Shown here one piece after another: positions 10,185-17,864 of a DNA stretch of 64,000 nt (the first letter of the stretch is position 1; each line of letters begins with the position of its first letter). Under the pieces are notes generated by a model that saw only the letters and a program-made list of their open reading frames with translations, was not told the DNA's origin and ran no database searches. The stretch is from a virus: positions 1 to 64,000 of the IMG/VR virus record IMGVR_UViG_3300021375_000007; one strand, 5' to 3'. The position numbers and the translations under genes were made by a program.

Positions 10185-10206
10185 CTTTTAATTGTTTGAT
10201 TTGTAA

Positions 10207-10239
10207 ATAATATATGAAATTAATTTCAATTATCCAAAA
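10207..10239 (-). promoter_or_regulatory. Early-type promoter with internal palindrome
   Basis: Minus strand TTTTGG, 19 bases, TATATTAT. The spacer contains the perfect palindrome GAAATTAATTTC touching the -7 box, a plausible operator. It lies immediately downstream of the polymerase stop and drives the unknown-GT-dpdA set. Confidence 0.6.
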
Positions 10240-12911
10240 GAAAAGAATTGATTTAATGCTGCATTATTAGGAATAGTACCCCAATTACAAGCTGCATAGA
10301 AATCATTTAACTTGTTTTCAAATGCTCTATTGAAAATTTTATCATAGTCAATATAATCTTCAACCATCTTAACTATCTCAGGCGGATCTTCAAACCCTTT
10401 AATAGCCAGCTGGTCTATACCAAATGAATTGCTTTTTAAGTAAGTCCATTTAATCTTTTGTGCATCTAGTATTGGCGCTGTCGAAGTAATACTGTAATGA
10501 GTCAAATAATCATTATAATTCAACGCGGCCTTTACATGTACAGGAGTACGTGACTTACGCTTACCAAACAATTGGCCGGTCTTCCATTTTTTTAATTCTT
10601 TAACACCAATTGGCGACATTACTTGTAATAATGGTAATGACTTAATATGTTCTTTGAAATCTAAAATTTTAGTATCTACTAATTCTTTAGCCGATAGTTT
10701 AAGTATATCTTCTAATATTTCTGCCATGAACTTTCGAAAGGCAGGCGGGAAAGAAGATCTAACAACATCTAATCCTTTTACATCTAATCTAGATATTGTA
10801 TGTCCTTCCTGATTAATCAACCATTGAGCATAACGCTTCTTGGCAATCCACAATCCAGCCTTGGCAACAAACTCTTGCTTAATATCAAATCTATGATCTG
10901 TTACATTATGAAATCGTTGAGCATAGATATTGTACATTTCATTGATAAACTGCTGAACCTCGGATGCGACTTCGATAGTCTTTTCAGCCATCCACTTCTC
11001 ATCATTAATATCATACTCAGGATACCGCTTTTCAATAATTGGTAATGATGAAAAGAATACACTATCAGTATCTATATAGATATTGAAATCTTTTTCTACA
11101 CCAAGCTCTCGCGAATAAAATTTATTACCAATATCAGCCGTAAACTTAATTAATTGCTGACCGGTACTCGTAACGGCAACTGTATTATCAGGATCATAAA
11201 ATCTAAATCCAGCATTTCCTAATGCTCCATAAAAAGAGTTAAGCATAATTTTAGTAACTAGCTGCAGCCTATCATAATATACTGCTTTAGCATCATCACC
11301 TTCCTTTTCACTCTTCTTTCTTAAATTTTTATATTCTACACGTTCATTGAACCATTTATCCAAGATAACTGGTATCAGGCCTGGTGAATCTGTTTTATAT
11401 ACCACACCATTAGCCGCTATACTATATTTGTTAGTAGTTAACCATTCCTTAAGAGATTCAGTAGTATATCCTTCATTGCCTGGCATTAATGTTAAATGCA
11501 TTTCTTCGCCACGGATAAACTTATGGCCATCGAAGCCAACAATCTTACCTATTTTAGTTTCAGGTGAGATATTGCAAGTCATAATGATAGACGGATATAG
11601 AGATGTTAAATCTAAGTCATATACCCATTTATATAATCCTGGATCTGGAGTTTTTACATATGCACCTAATAAATCAATAGCAACATCTAATCCGCCAGGC
11701 AATGGCTTATTAAGGCCTGTTGATAGAATAAAGACATTCCGCTTGAAATCAATATCAACATATTCAGTTTTTTCACTTCCACTCTTCGATGTATGTATTT
11801 TCAATTGACCGGAAGGTGGCGTATCCTTTGGAATCTCATTAACACGAATTTCTTTGCTACGAGCTATATAATCGCCAGCCGTTTGTATCTTAACTCTTCG
11901 CTTCCTGGATGGAGCTACTATATTATTTCGTTTAAGATATGTTAATGATGCTCCGTCTAGATATCTAGTAGAATAAAATACATCTTCATATGGTACATGG
12001 CCTTTATGACATATACTCATTGCTAATTCAATAAGCTGCATCTTCTGATCTAATTCAACTACCAAATCAACATCTGTCAAGTTATAATCAATATACTTTT
12101 GAATATCGGTAGTAAAGAGAGTATTCAAATCCCCATCATATTCAATCTTACCTTTACCTAATTCTTTCCGAGATATCGCATCTAATGCATAACTAGATTC
12201 TTCGGAATATGTAAAGTTCTTATACAATGCCATATAGTCTAATGCAGATACACCTGCTATAGTATATGAATCGCTACGCTCATTATATTTAACTTCTTTG
12301 ATAGGTGACAATGCATTGGCCATCGATTTACCTAATACCGAAGTCATTCGCCTATATAAATAAGGAATATCAAATCCATCAATATTCCAGCCGGTTAAGA
12401 TAGTAGGATTAGTCTGATGATATTTAAACAAGAATTTCTGTAATAACTCTTCCTCGGTTTGACAAGATAAGATCTCACAGTCATTTGCTTCTTTAGATTC
12501 TACCAAACGACGCTTATCTAAAATAAACACGTATCGCATATCTACTTGATGATCATAATACGCGATAGATGTAATTTCTTTATTTGCAGTTTCAATATTA
12601 GGATATCCACCCTCGATATCAACCTCGATATCAAAAGTTAATATACGATGATTAACACTAGACTCATCTGAATCCGTATATCGATCAATCAGAACACGAA
12701 CCTCGGGTCTAACATCTGATTCATATAATCCATGATCATCGCGAGTAGGATTAAATACTTGTTCTAACTGATTACCATCTAATGCTACAAAAGGACCATA
12801 TGAAGATTTTTTATAAGCATATGGCTTATATTTTATCTTCTTATGACCTTCAATATCATCCCATAGATGAACAGTATTCGTCTTACGTTGATAGTATATA
12901 TTCTGATACAT
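10230..12911 (-). CDS. gp43: DNA polymerase, family B (gp43-like)
   Basis: An 893-residue replicative polymerase, nearly the length of T4 gp43 (898). The 3'-5' exonuclease motifs are intact: DIE (D94, E96), NIDGFD (N176, D178) and Y276-x3-D280. Polymerase motif A is DLTSLYPSI (D434), motif B is KIMLNSFYG (K554 to G562) and motif C is YIDTDSV (D614, D616). It copies the genome with the gp45/44/62 clamp system. The start lies two bases into the end of the phosphoribosyltransferase gene (TAATG junction), so the two are coupled. No clear Shine-Dalgarno sequence precedes it. Confidence 0.97.
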   Translation of the reverse strand: MYQNIYYQRKTNTVHLWDDIEGHKKIKYKPYAYKKSSYGPFVALDGNQLEQVFNPTRDDHGLYESDVRPEVRVLIDRYTDSDESSVNHRILTFDIEVDIEGGYPNIETANKEITSIAYYDHQVDMRYVFILDKRRLVESKEANDCEILSCQTEEELLQKFLFKYHQTNPTILTGWNIDGFDIPYLYRRMTSVLGKSMANALSPIKEVKYNERSDSYTIAGVSALDYMALYKNFTYSEESSYALDAISRKELGKGKIEYDGDLNTLFTTDIQKYIDYNLTDVDLVVELDQKMQLIELAMSICHKGHVPYEDVFYSTRYLDGASLTYLKRNNIVAPSRKRRVKIQTAGDYIARSKEIRVNEIPKDTPPSGQLKIHTSKSGSEKTEYVDIDFKRNVFILSTGLNKPLPGGLDVAIDLLGAYVKTPDPGLYKWVYDLDLTSLYPSIIMTCNISPETKIGKIVGFDGHKFIRGEEMHLTLMPGNEGYTTESLKEWLTTNKYSIAANGVVYKTDSPGLIPVILDKWFNERVEYKNLRKKSEKEGDDAKAVYYDRLQLVTKIMLNSFYGALGNAGFRFYDPDNTVAVTSTGQQLIKFTADIGNKFYSRELGVEKDFNIYIDTDSVFFSSLPIIEKRYPEYDINDEKWMAEKTIEVASEVQQFINEMYNIYAQRFHNVTDHRFDIKQEFVAKAGLWIAKKRYAQWLINQEGHTISRLDVKGLDVVRSSFPPAFRKFMAEILEDILKLSAKELVDTKILDFKEHIKSLPLLQVMSPIGVKELKKWKTGQLFGKRKSRTPVHVKAALNYNDYLTHYSITSTAPILDAQKIKWTYLKSNSFGIDQLAIKGFEDPPEIVKMVEDYIDYDKIFNRAFENKLNDFYAACNWGTIPNNAALNQFFSFG

Positions 12912-13417
12912 TAATTAATTTTATACAAATTTCTATAATTACGCTTAAGGCCATTGTCATCAAACCCATATCCTACAACCCATTCATCATCGATCTCAAA
13001 ACAGAAATGATCAATAGGAAACTCATTATCCTTTCTATTGACCAATGTAACTACCTTTACCTCTGCAGGCATTTCTGAATCTACTCTGTTTAACACTTCC
13101 ATCATTGTCTGACCTGTATCAACAATATCCTCGATAATATAAACACGCTTACCTTTTAAAGATAGTTCGATATCTTTAGTAAATTTAACGCCTCCGGAGT
13201 TATCTTTACCAATATAAGATTTTGGACGGATAAAATCAACCTCAATATCTATACCCATATCTTTCACTAGGTCCGTAAAGAACATAAAAGCGCCATTTAA
13301 TACACCGATCATTACCGGTGGATATGCTGAATTACTATTACGATGTTCTTCTGACAATGTATGAGCCATGGCTCTAACTCGTCGTTCTATTTTGTATTCT
13401 GGTATAATTATTTCCAT
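12911..13417 (-). CDS. hpt: Purine phosphoribosyltransferase (hypoxanthine PRT-like)
   Basis: A 168-residue type I phosphoribosyltransferase. The PRPP-binding loop is VYIIEDIVDTGQTM, the signature of hypoxanthine/guanine PRTs. Upstream are GVLNGAFMFFTDLV and EVDFIRPKSYIG, which match the flexible loop and hood of Hpt. It makes IMP or GMP from the free base and PRPP. In this phage it may salvage guanine released when DpdA exchanges bases, which is inference. It lies between a small unknown gene and gp43, with overlapping stop and start codons. Confidence 0.88.
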   Translation of the reverse strand: MEIIIPEYKIERRVRAMAHTLSEEHRNSNSAYPPVMIGVLNGAFMFFTDLVKDMGIDIEVDFIRPKSYIGKDNSGGVKFTKDIELSLKGKRVYIIEDIVDTGQTMMEVLNRVDSEMPAEVKVVTLVNRKDNEFPIDHFCFEIDDEWVVGYGFDDNGLKRNYRNLYKIN

Positions 13418-13596
13418 TAAGTCATTATATCATTTACAGCATCCGCAAATGCTTCCATTGGCGTTTCATGTTCCCCATGTAAGGCTAAAAGCAATGCATT
13501 ATAAACTAATTCAGCGTCCATATCAATGCGGTTAGCTAATTGTAGCTTAGTTTTAATATATTCTAAATCAGATTTAATTTGGCTATTACTACTCAT
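13417..13596 (-). CDS. Small helical protein of unknown function
   Basis: From the ATG at 13594-13596 it gives 59 residues (MSSNSQIKSDLEYIKTKL...). The reading frame stays open to another ATG at 13641, but that would overlap folE by more than 50 bases. It is predicted mostly helical (LVYNALLLALHGEHETPMEAFADAVNDIM). I do not recognise it. Its stop overlaps the phosphoribosyltransferase start by one base, so it is part of the folE-hpt-gp43 operon. Confidence 0.5.
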   Translation of the reverse strand: MSSNSQIKSDLEYIKTKLQLANRIDMDAELVYNALLLALHGEHETPMEAFADAVNDIMT

Positions 13597-14251
13597 ATCC
13601 TCTAACAAATTCATAAAACTCATTTCTAGTTGATGGATCATCTTTAAATGCTCCAGTTAGTTTAGACGTCTTCATCGAAGCACCACCATGCTTTACACCT
13701 CTACAAGATACGCAATTATGAGTAGCATCAATCATAACAGCAACTCCTTTACTGTCATTGATAATTGTATTAATTGAATTATGTATAGCAACTGTTAATT
13801 GTTCTTGTATAGCACCTCTTCTTCCGAAATGTTCTACTAGCCTATTTAATTTAGATAGTCCTATCACTTTACTATCATTGCCTGGTATATAAGCTACATG
13901 AACTTTACCCATAATGGTTTGGTGATGATGAGAACACATTGAAGTTAATGGTATGCCACCTTCAAATACCATACCATCATAGCCATCAGATGGGAATGCT
14001 GTAATATCCGGAGAACCTTCGTATCTGCCAGCCCATAAATCATTAACATATGCTTTTGCTACTCTATGAGGAGTATTATCAGAATTCGGGTCATTTCTCC
14101 AGTCACACTTAAGCGCATCTAAAAATTCACCAAATGCTTTAGTAGCATCTTTGATCATTTTTTGCTTGTCTGCATCTGTTACAGGTCCTCCGGGAGCGAC
14201 GCCATTAGCAAATCCTTCCTTAACTAATTCAATTGTTTTATCTTTTTCCAT
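13589..14251 (-). CDS. folE: GTP cyclohydrolase I
   Basis: A 220-residue FolE of normal length. Zinc ligands are visible at C106 and H109 (SMCSHHHQT) and C180 (HNCVSCRG). Flanking motifs are GKVHVAYIPG, VIGLSKLNRLVEHFGRRGAIQEQLT and the C-terminal MKTSKLTGAF. It converts GTP to 7,8-dihydroneopterin triphosphate, the first step to 7-deazaguanine bases. The same product feeds folate, but the nearby queD, queE and dpdA point to base modification. The start has a good AAGGA at the right distance. Confidence 0.95.
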   Translation of the reverse strand: MEKDKTIELVKEGFANGVAPGGPVTDADKQKMIKDATKAFGEFLDALKCDWRNDPNSDNTPHRVAKAYVNDLWAGRYEGSPDITAFPSDGYDGMVFEGGIPLTSMCSHHHQTIMGKVHVAYIPGNDSKVIGLSKLNRLVEHFGRRGAIQEQLTVAIHNSINTIINDSKGVAVMIDATHNCVSCRGVKHGGASMKTSKLTGAFKDDPSTRNEFYEFVRGYE

Positions 14252-14252
14252 A

Positions 14253-14552
14253 TTATCCTTCCGTTGATATCATTGATAATTCTGATTCTCTGATTAATGT
14301 GTACTCCTCTCCTTCTAACATAACCTTTCTTCCATCATTAAGCAAATGGTTCTGTATAAGTACCGTATCACCTACGGTAGTCGTCATTGGTATCTTATCA
14401 CCTGTTTGAGTAAATAGTCCAGTACCAACCGATATAACTTCGCCATATGTATATGACGTTTGATTGCTAGTAAGAAGAATACCTGAGGTAGTTTTCTTTT
14501 CTTCTTCCGTTACTTTAATTAGGAGCATATCTCCCATTGGTTTCATTTTCAT
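14253..14552 (-). CDS. groES: GroES-like co-chaperonin
   Basis: A 99-residue co-chaperonin. It starts MKMKPMGDMLLIKVTEEE and has TTSGILLTSNQ, matching the conserved kTagGIvLp region at the edge of the mobile loop. GEVISVGTG and VLIQNHLLNDGRKVMLEGEEYTLIRE then match the roof and C-terminal strands. It is closer to true GroES than to T4 gp31. It lies next to folE, nearly 10 kb from groEL, so the phage chaperonin pair is split between two operons. Confidence 0.88.
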   Translation of the reverse strand: MKMKPMGDMLLIKVTEEEKKTTSGILLTSNQTSYTYGEVISVGTGLFTQTGDKIPMTTTVGDTVLIQNHLLNDGRKVMLEGEEYTLIRESELSMISTEG

Positions 14553-14559
14553 TTTAAAC

Positions 14560-15309
14560 TCACTTTTTTGTTAACTTCTTAAAATATAAATAATCTTTCT
14601 GAGATTTCCTAGAATTATTTCTCTTTGTAGTTACTACTAAATTATCTAATTCGCATACTTCATTAATAGTCCATTTATCATTAAATGCCTTTAATACTGA
14701 AACTTTGTGGTCGATAGTTGGATAGTCTCCATTAGTATAATGTAATTTAAAATTATCCTTAATATACTTGCCATCATAGTGATCATATCCGTCCCAGTTA
14801 TCATATATTTCTAGTCGTTTCATTTTAGTTCGATGACGTACCTTTTTAACATATTCTTTATATGTCATTCCTTCCACTAATTTTGACGTATCTACAGCAA
14901 TTCCTTTTTTAATCCTAGTTTTAAGACTTTTAGCTTTTGCCTCAGGTGAATTTGCGTTTTCTAATCGTTTTTTATTCTGGGGTGGTTGAATTTTATTATC
15001 AGATAACCATGTAGCATAACATGCATGATTACAAAATATACCTTTGTTTCTACGTACTTTATTTACCCATTTTCCACATGAATCACAATTATCACCTTTA
15101 CCACGACAAAGGTCAGAACAATATTTTATTTTATTTGCTAACCGTTTATTCGATTTAAATTCACTATTACATTTACTACATGAATATATAAAATCTCCTT
15201 CAAGGCTTTTTTTTACCGACTCACTAATTCTATTTTTTATTTCATTAGCTTTATCTTTACCATATTCAACTACCATATCGATATTCACTCTATGACTATT
15301 TCTTGGCAT
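14560..15309 (-). CDS. HNH homing endonuclease with zinc-finger modules
   Basis: 249 residues from the ATG at 15307-15309, which has AAAGGAG eight bases upstream. An upstream ATG would cross the promoter. N-terminal Cys pairs (YSCSKCNSEF, KYCSDLC, DNCDSCGKW, IFCNHACY) form zinc-binding DNA-contact modules. The nuclease core is TIDHKVSVLKAF, then CELDNLVVTTKRNNSRKS, an HNH arrangement (DH, N, K). It is a free-standing mobile gene inserted between queE and groES. It has its own late-type element upstream, as T4 homing endonuclease genes often do. Confidence 0.88.
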   Translation of the reverse strand: MPRNSHRVNIDMVVEYGKDKANEIKNRISESVKKSLEGDFIYSCSKCNSEFKSNKRLANKIKYCSDLCRGKGDNCDSCGKWVNKVRRNKGIFCNHACYATWLSDNKIQPPQNKKRLENANSPEAKAKSLKTRIKKGIAVDTSKLVEGMTYKEYVKKVRHRTKMKRLEIYDNWDGYDHYDGKYIKDNFKLHYTNGDYPTIDHKVSVLKAFNDKWTINEVCELDNLVVTTKRNNSRKSQKDYLYFKKLTKK

Positions 15310-15320
15310 ATTATCTCCTT

Positions 15321-15332
15321 TAAGATAAATAT
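15321..15332 (-). promoter_or_regulatory. Late-type element before the HNH endonuclease
   Basis: Minus strand ATATTTATCTTA followed by AAGGAG. It is directly preceded by the palindrome ATGCATATGCAT (15330-15341). Confidence 0.45.
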
Positions 15333-15360
15333 GCATATGCATGTAGTTTTATTCCTTGAA

Positions 15361-15385
15361 GGTCAGACCCCAGTGGTCTGATCCC
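15361..15385 (-). terminator. Stem-loop at the end of queE
   Basis: Minus strand ATCAGACC, loop, GGTCTGAC forms an 8-bp stem spanning the queE stop codon. No T run follows, so it is more likely an mRNA 3'-end or processing hairpin than a full terminator. It also marks the edge of the HNH insertion. Confidence 0.35.
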
Positions 15386-16202
15386 AAGCCGAAATGTGCA
15401 TTCTAGATAGTGCTATAAATTTATATTTAATTCCCATTTCCATTACCCATTTAGTTCGCTCATGGAAATTTTCTCGCGAATCCATTCCTGGCATGCAACA
15501 TACATTTGTTATTGGAATGTTAAATGGATTGATAAATGTATCGAACATTTCTTTAATATCATCTTCATCTGAAACTACGAATTTAAATTGATAGTTAGGA
15601 TGTGACCTAATAGAATATAATGCATTTTCTCTAATGCGTTGCTTTTCATTCATACCAGAATTTGCTAGCTTAGGCGAACAATTAATCTGATCTATATAAA
15701 CGGCTAATTCAGACGTTAATGGAACTGTACCATTTGTTTCTATTTCGCAATAAGGTGTAAATGGTAAATCGCATGTATAACAATATTCTTCAAGGTATTC
15801 CATAAAGCCGACTATTGCTCGCTGATGCATTGGTATGGTAGGTTCGCCTCCGGTCCATATGATATGAATTACTCCTGATGCTATATCAGCAAGTATATCC
15901 TGCTCATCCCATCTTTCAACCAAATATTCATATGGCCGATGTGAGCCTTTTGCCCATTCTGGTATTGAATCACAAGTCCATGTAGCCTTACCTTCGAGTT
16001 CTAAATCTCCTTGAAATGATCCTGGCGTATCATCCCGTTCTTCTTTCTTAAACTTATTAACAAATTTAGGAGTAGCGCCGCATGTTAAATTGCAATTTGC
16101 CAACCTAATAAAATAAGCCGGTACCCCTGTAGTCTTTCCTTCACCTTGGATGGAATAAAAATCTTCTGAAATAAGTATCTTGTTTTGTTCTGATCCTGAC
16201 AT
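15363..16202 (-). CDS. queE: 7-carboxy-7-deazaguanine synthase (radical SAM)
   Basis: 279 residues from the ATG at 16200-16202, which has AAAGGAG seven bases upstream. The ATG two codons earlier overlaps that site. QueE hallmarks are DFYSIQGEGKTTGVPAYFIR, the first cluster cysteines in ANCNLTCG, WTGGEPT and EIETNGT. The third cluster Cys appears only in TWTCDS, about 35 residues after the second, so the usual CxxxCxxC motif carries an unusually long insertion. It turns 6-carboxytetrahydropterin into 7-carboxy-7-deazaguanine. It follows queD with a short overlap. Confidence 0.9.
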   Translation of the reverse strand: MSGSEQNKILISEDFYSIQGEGKTTGVPAYFIRLANCNLTCGATPKFVNKFKKEERDDTPGSFQGDLELEGKATWTCDSIPEWAKGSHRPYEYLVERWDEQDILADIASGVIHIIWTGGEPTIPMHQRAIVGFMEYLEEYCYTCDLPFTPYCEIETNGTVPLTSELAVYIDQINCSPKLANSGMNEKQRIRENALYSIRSHPNYQFKFVVSDEDDIKEMFDTFINPFNIPITNVCCMPGMDSRENFHERTKWVMEMGIKYKFIALSRMHISAWDQTTGV

Positions 16203-16204
16203 TG

Positions 16205-16675
16205 TCATACTCCTTTATATATAGCTGTATTTTTTTTATTTTCAAAGAATTCAACTTGTGCTACTTTAACTCTACCATTAGTCTCTTCTTGCACAAATGC
16301 ATTTAATTTCTTAAAGATAAACTCTGCAAATCTTTCGGCACCAACAGGACCAGCCATTGGTCTTAACTGTATAATACCTTTCATATGCATATCTTTAAAC
16401 ATTTCCAATTCAGGATCATCTTCTGCAATAACTACAGTATGGTCAAACATATAATCCATCCAGACCTTTGGACTGAATCCATCAATCTGAGTTTTAGATC
16501 TTTTCATACCACCAAAGTCCCAAACCCAATTTCGATGATCTAGTTCTCCTTCAAAAGTAACTTTGAATTCAATTGCATAACCATGCAAGAATCTGCAATG
16601 CGTATCTTTGGCCTGCCATTGTCGGAAGACAGTACTAAAGCCATCGAATATTTTTGTTGATTGAAATTTACCCAT
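16205..16675 (-). CDS. queD: 6-carboxytetrahydropterin synthase-like (QueD/PTPS family)
   Basis: 156 residues from the ATG at 16673-16675, preceded by AAGGA. It shows the PTPS layout: F-S-T-V-F-R-Q near the N-terminus, THCRFLHGYAIEFKV with the catalytic Cys, FDHTVVI with the Asp-His pair, and VEFFE near the end. Two of the three zinc-binding histidines of E. coli QueD appear changed: the first lies at Phe in FSTVFR, and HGH is HGY. This suggests an altered metal site or a lineage-specific form. Operon position before queE still supports a role in deazaguanine synthesis. Confidence 0.78.
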   Translation of the reverse strand: MGKFQSTKIFDGFSTVFRQWQAKDTHCRFLHGYAIEFKVTFEGELDHRNWVWDFGGMKRSKTQIDGFSPKVWMDYMFDHTVVIAEDDPELEMFKDMHMKGIIQLRPMAGPVGAERFAEFIFKKLNAFVQEETNGRVKVAQVEFFENKKNTAIYKGV

Positions 16676-16676
16676 A

Positions 16677-16982
16677 TTATCCTTCATGCGTCCAGGCTAC
16701 GAAATATTTCCGGCCTCCAGTTAATAAATGTGATGCTGTACCAGCACCGTTTAAAGCAAATTCAGCAAGATAGTTATCTCGATTATCTTCAGACTGAAAT
16801 AACGCAAAATTAGATGCATATGGATATGTCTCACTAAAAGATATCCCAGATGCTTTAACCGAATTTGCATTGACGGTCTCCATCAACATCGTGCGGAGAT
16901 ATTCTTGATCGCAGCTAGGAACTTTATACCAATTGAAGTCCAAAGCTAATTCTTTGTAATTAAATGATTTCTGTTTTGCCAT
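16677..16982 (-). CDS. Unknown protein leading the queD-queE operon
   Basis: 101 residues from the ATG at 16980-16982 (MAKQKSFNYKELALDFNWYK). It contains PYASNFALFQSEDNRDNYLAEF and ends GGRKYFVAWTHEG. There are no membrane segments or known motifs. It is the first gene behind an early-type promoter and its end overlaps the queD ribosome-binding region. It is likely co-expressed with the 7-deazaguanine genes, but its function is unknown. Confidence 0.55.
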   Translation of the reverse strand: MAKQKSFNYKELALDFNWYKVPSCDQEYLRTMLMETVNANSVKASGISFSETYPYASNFALFQSEDNRDNYLAEFALNGAGTASHLLTGGRKYFVAWTHEG

Positions 16983-17005
16983 TTTATTTAAATTAAGATA
17001 TATAC

Positions 17006-17043
17006 ACAATATAAGAAACTATTTTCAATTTACCAAACTTTTT
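17006..17043 (-). promoter_or_regulatory. Early-type promoter for the queD-queE operon
   Basis: Minus strand AAAAAGTTTGG, 19 bases, TATATTGT. The upstream A run and the GTTTGG match the duplicated promoter at 17789 and 18218. Confidence 0.65.
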
Positions 17044-17230
17044 ATAGAAACGCTGAACCCCATCCTATATGAATTATCACAGTTCGTTCTGTGAATCCAG
17101 GTAGTCTATTTTTTTCAAGCTTAGCTATTATCGCATCCATATGAGTGTTGCGAAAGGTCTTTTTACGGACCTTCCGGGCTTTTGCACTAGTCTTATATGT
17201 AATTGTAATCGGCGCTTTTACGTGTGCCAT
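17042..17230 (-). CDS. Small basic protein, unknown
   Basis: 62 residues, rich in Lys and Arg in the first half (YKTSAKARKVRKKTFRN), ending in a hydrophobic strand VIIHIGWGSAFL. It could bind nucleic acid or a host protein. It sits directly after another tiny gene with one base between them, in a cluster of small early genes typical of host-takeover functions. No family recognised. Confidence 0.5.
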   Translation of the reverse strand: MAHVKAPITITYKTSAKARKVRKKTFRNTHMDAIIAKLEKNRLPGFTERTVIIHIGWGSAFL

Positions 17231-17231
17231 G

Positions 17232-17462
17232 TTATTGTTTATCTACTAGAAAGAATCTTTCAAATTTAGCCGGACTAAATTTAGTTAACGGCTCATCTGA
17301 ATAATCCATATCAAATCTCACTGCATACTTGCCTTTCTTGGTAATCTTCTTGAGAGTACCAAAGCATCCGTTCCCATTAATGATATTATCACCTAAGGAT
17401 ACGTTAACTTCGTTGAGATTTACTTTCTCCCAGCCATCTGCTAAAAATTCTGCTTCTGACAT
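17232..17462 (-). CDS. Small protein, unknown
   Basis: A 76-residue soluble protein, beta-rich by eye (VSLGDNIINGNGCFGTLKKI, GKYAVRFDMDY), ending FERFFLVDKQ. The middle resembles small SH3-like barrels that bind nucleic acid, but this is only a shape impression. It overlaps the preceding gene by one base. Confidence 0.5.
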   Translation of the reverse strand: MSEAEFLADGWEKVNLNEVNVSLGDNIINGNGCFGTLKKITKKGKYAVRFDMDYSDEPLTKFSPAKFERFFLVDKQ

Positions 17463-17746
17463 TATGCTACTACTTTAAATTTAGGAAAGATTGCTACTCC
17501 TGGTCGACCGTATCGGTCCAAGCTATTTCCAGTAGTATCAATATAGAACCGTTCACCGTAATTATCAAGCAGATACTTCATAATCTTAACTCTGGTCTTT
17601 TCTCCTACTGCCCAATACTTGGTACGGTAATCAGCTCTTAGCTTCCGCGGCTCGGAAAATATTCTGCAAAAAGCACTTTCTCCAAACTCTGATTTAATCT
17701 CTTTCCCAATCTTACTAACAAGGGCAAAATATTCTACTTTTTTCAT
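17462..17746 (-). CDS. Small protein behind promoter copy A, unknown
   Basis: 94 residues. It starts MKKVEYFALVSKIGKEIKSE and contains RIFSEPRKLRADYRTKYWAVGEKTR and YLLDNYGERFYIDTTGNS. Basic and aromatic residues alternate. There are no membrane segments or known motif. It heads a three-gene set driven by one of two nearly identical promoter-leader copies. The start lacks a Shine-Dalgarno sequence. Confidence 0.55.
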   Translation of the reverse strand: MKKVEYFALVSKIGKEIKSEFGESAFCRIFSEPRKLRADYRTKYWAVGEKTRVKIMKYLLDNYGERFYIDTTGNSLDRYGRPGVAIFPKFKVVA

Positions 17747-17751
17747 TTGAT

Positions 17752-17845
17752 ATTATTTAATGGTTTAACTACTTAATTATCTAACACTTAAATATAAGAA
17801 TTATCTCAACGCGAACCAACCTTTTTGAAAACTTTTCTCAACTTT
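17752..17845 (-). repeat. Promoter-leader repeat, copy A
   Basis: A 94-base segment nearly identical to 18181-18274. About 47 bases of leader and -7 region and about 35 bases of upstream region match exactly; only about 12 bases of the promoter spacer differ. The upstream half contains an imperfect inverted repeat, TTGAGAAAAGTTTTCAA. Confidence 0.85.
17789..17827 (-). promoter_or_regulatory. Early-type promoter, copy A
   Basis: Minus strand AAAAAGGTTGG, 19 bases, TATATTTA, then AGTG. It is close to the Bacteroidetes sigma pattern TTTG / TAnnTTTG. Confidence 0.7.
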
Positions 17846-17864
17846 AGATTGGTTCGGTAATTTA

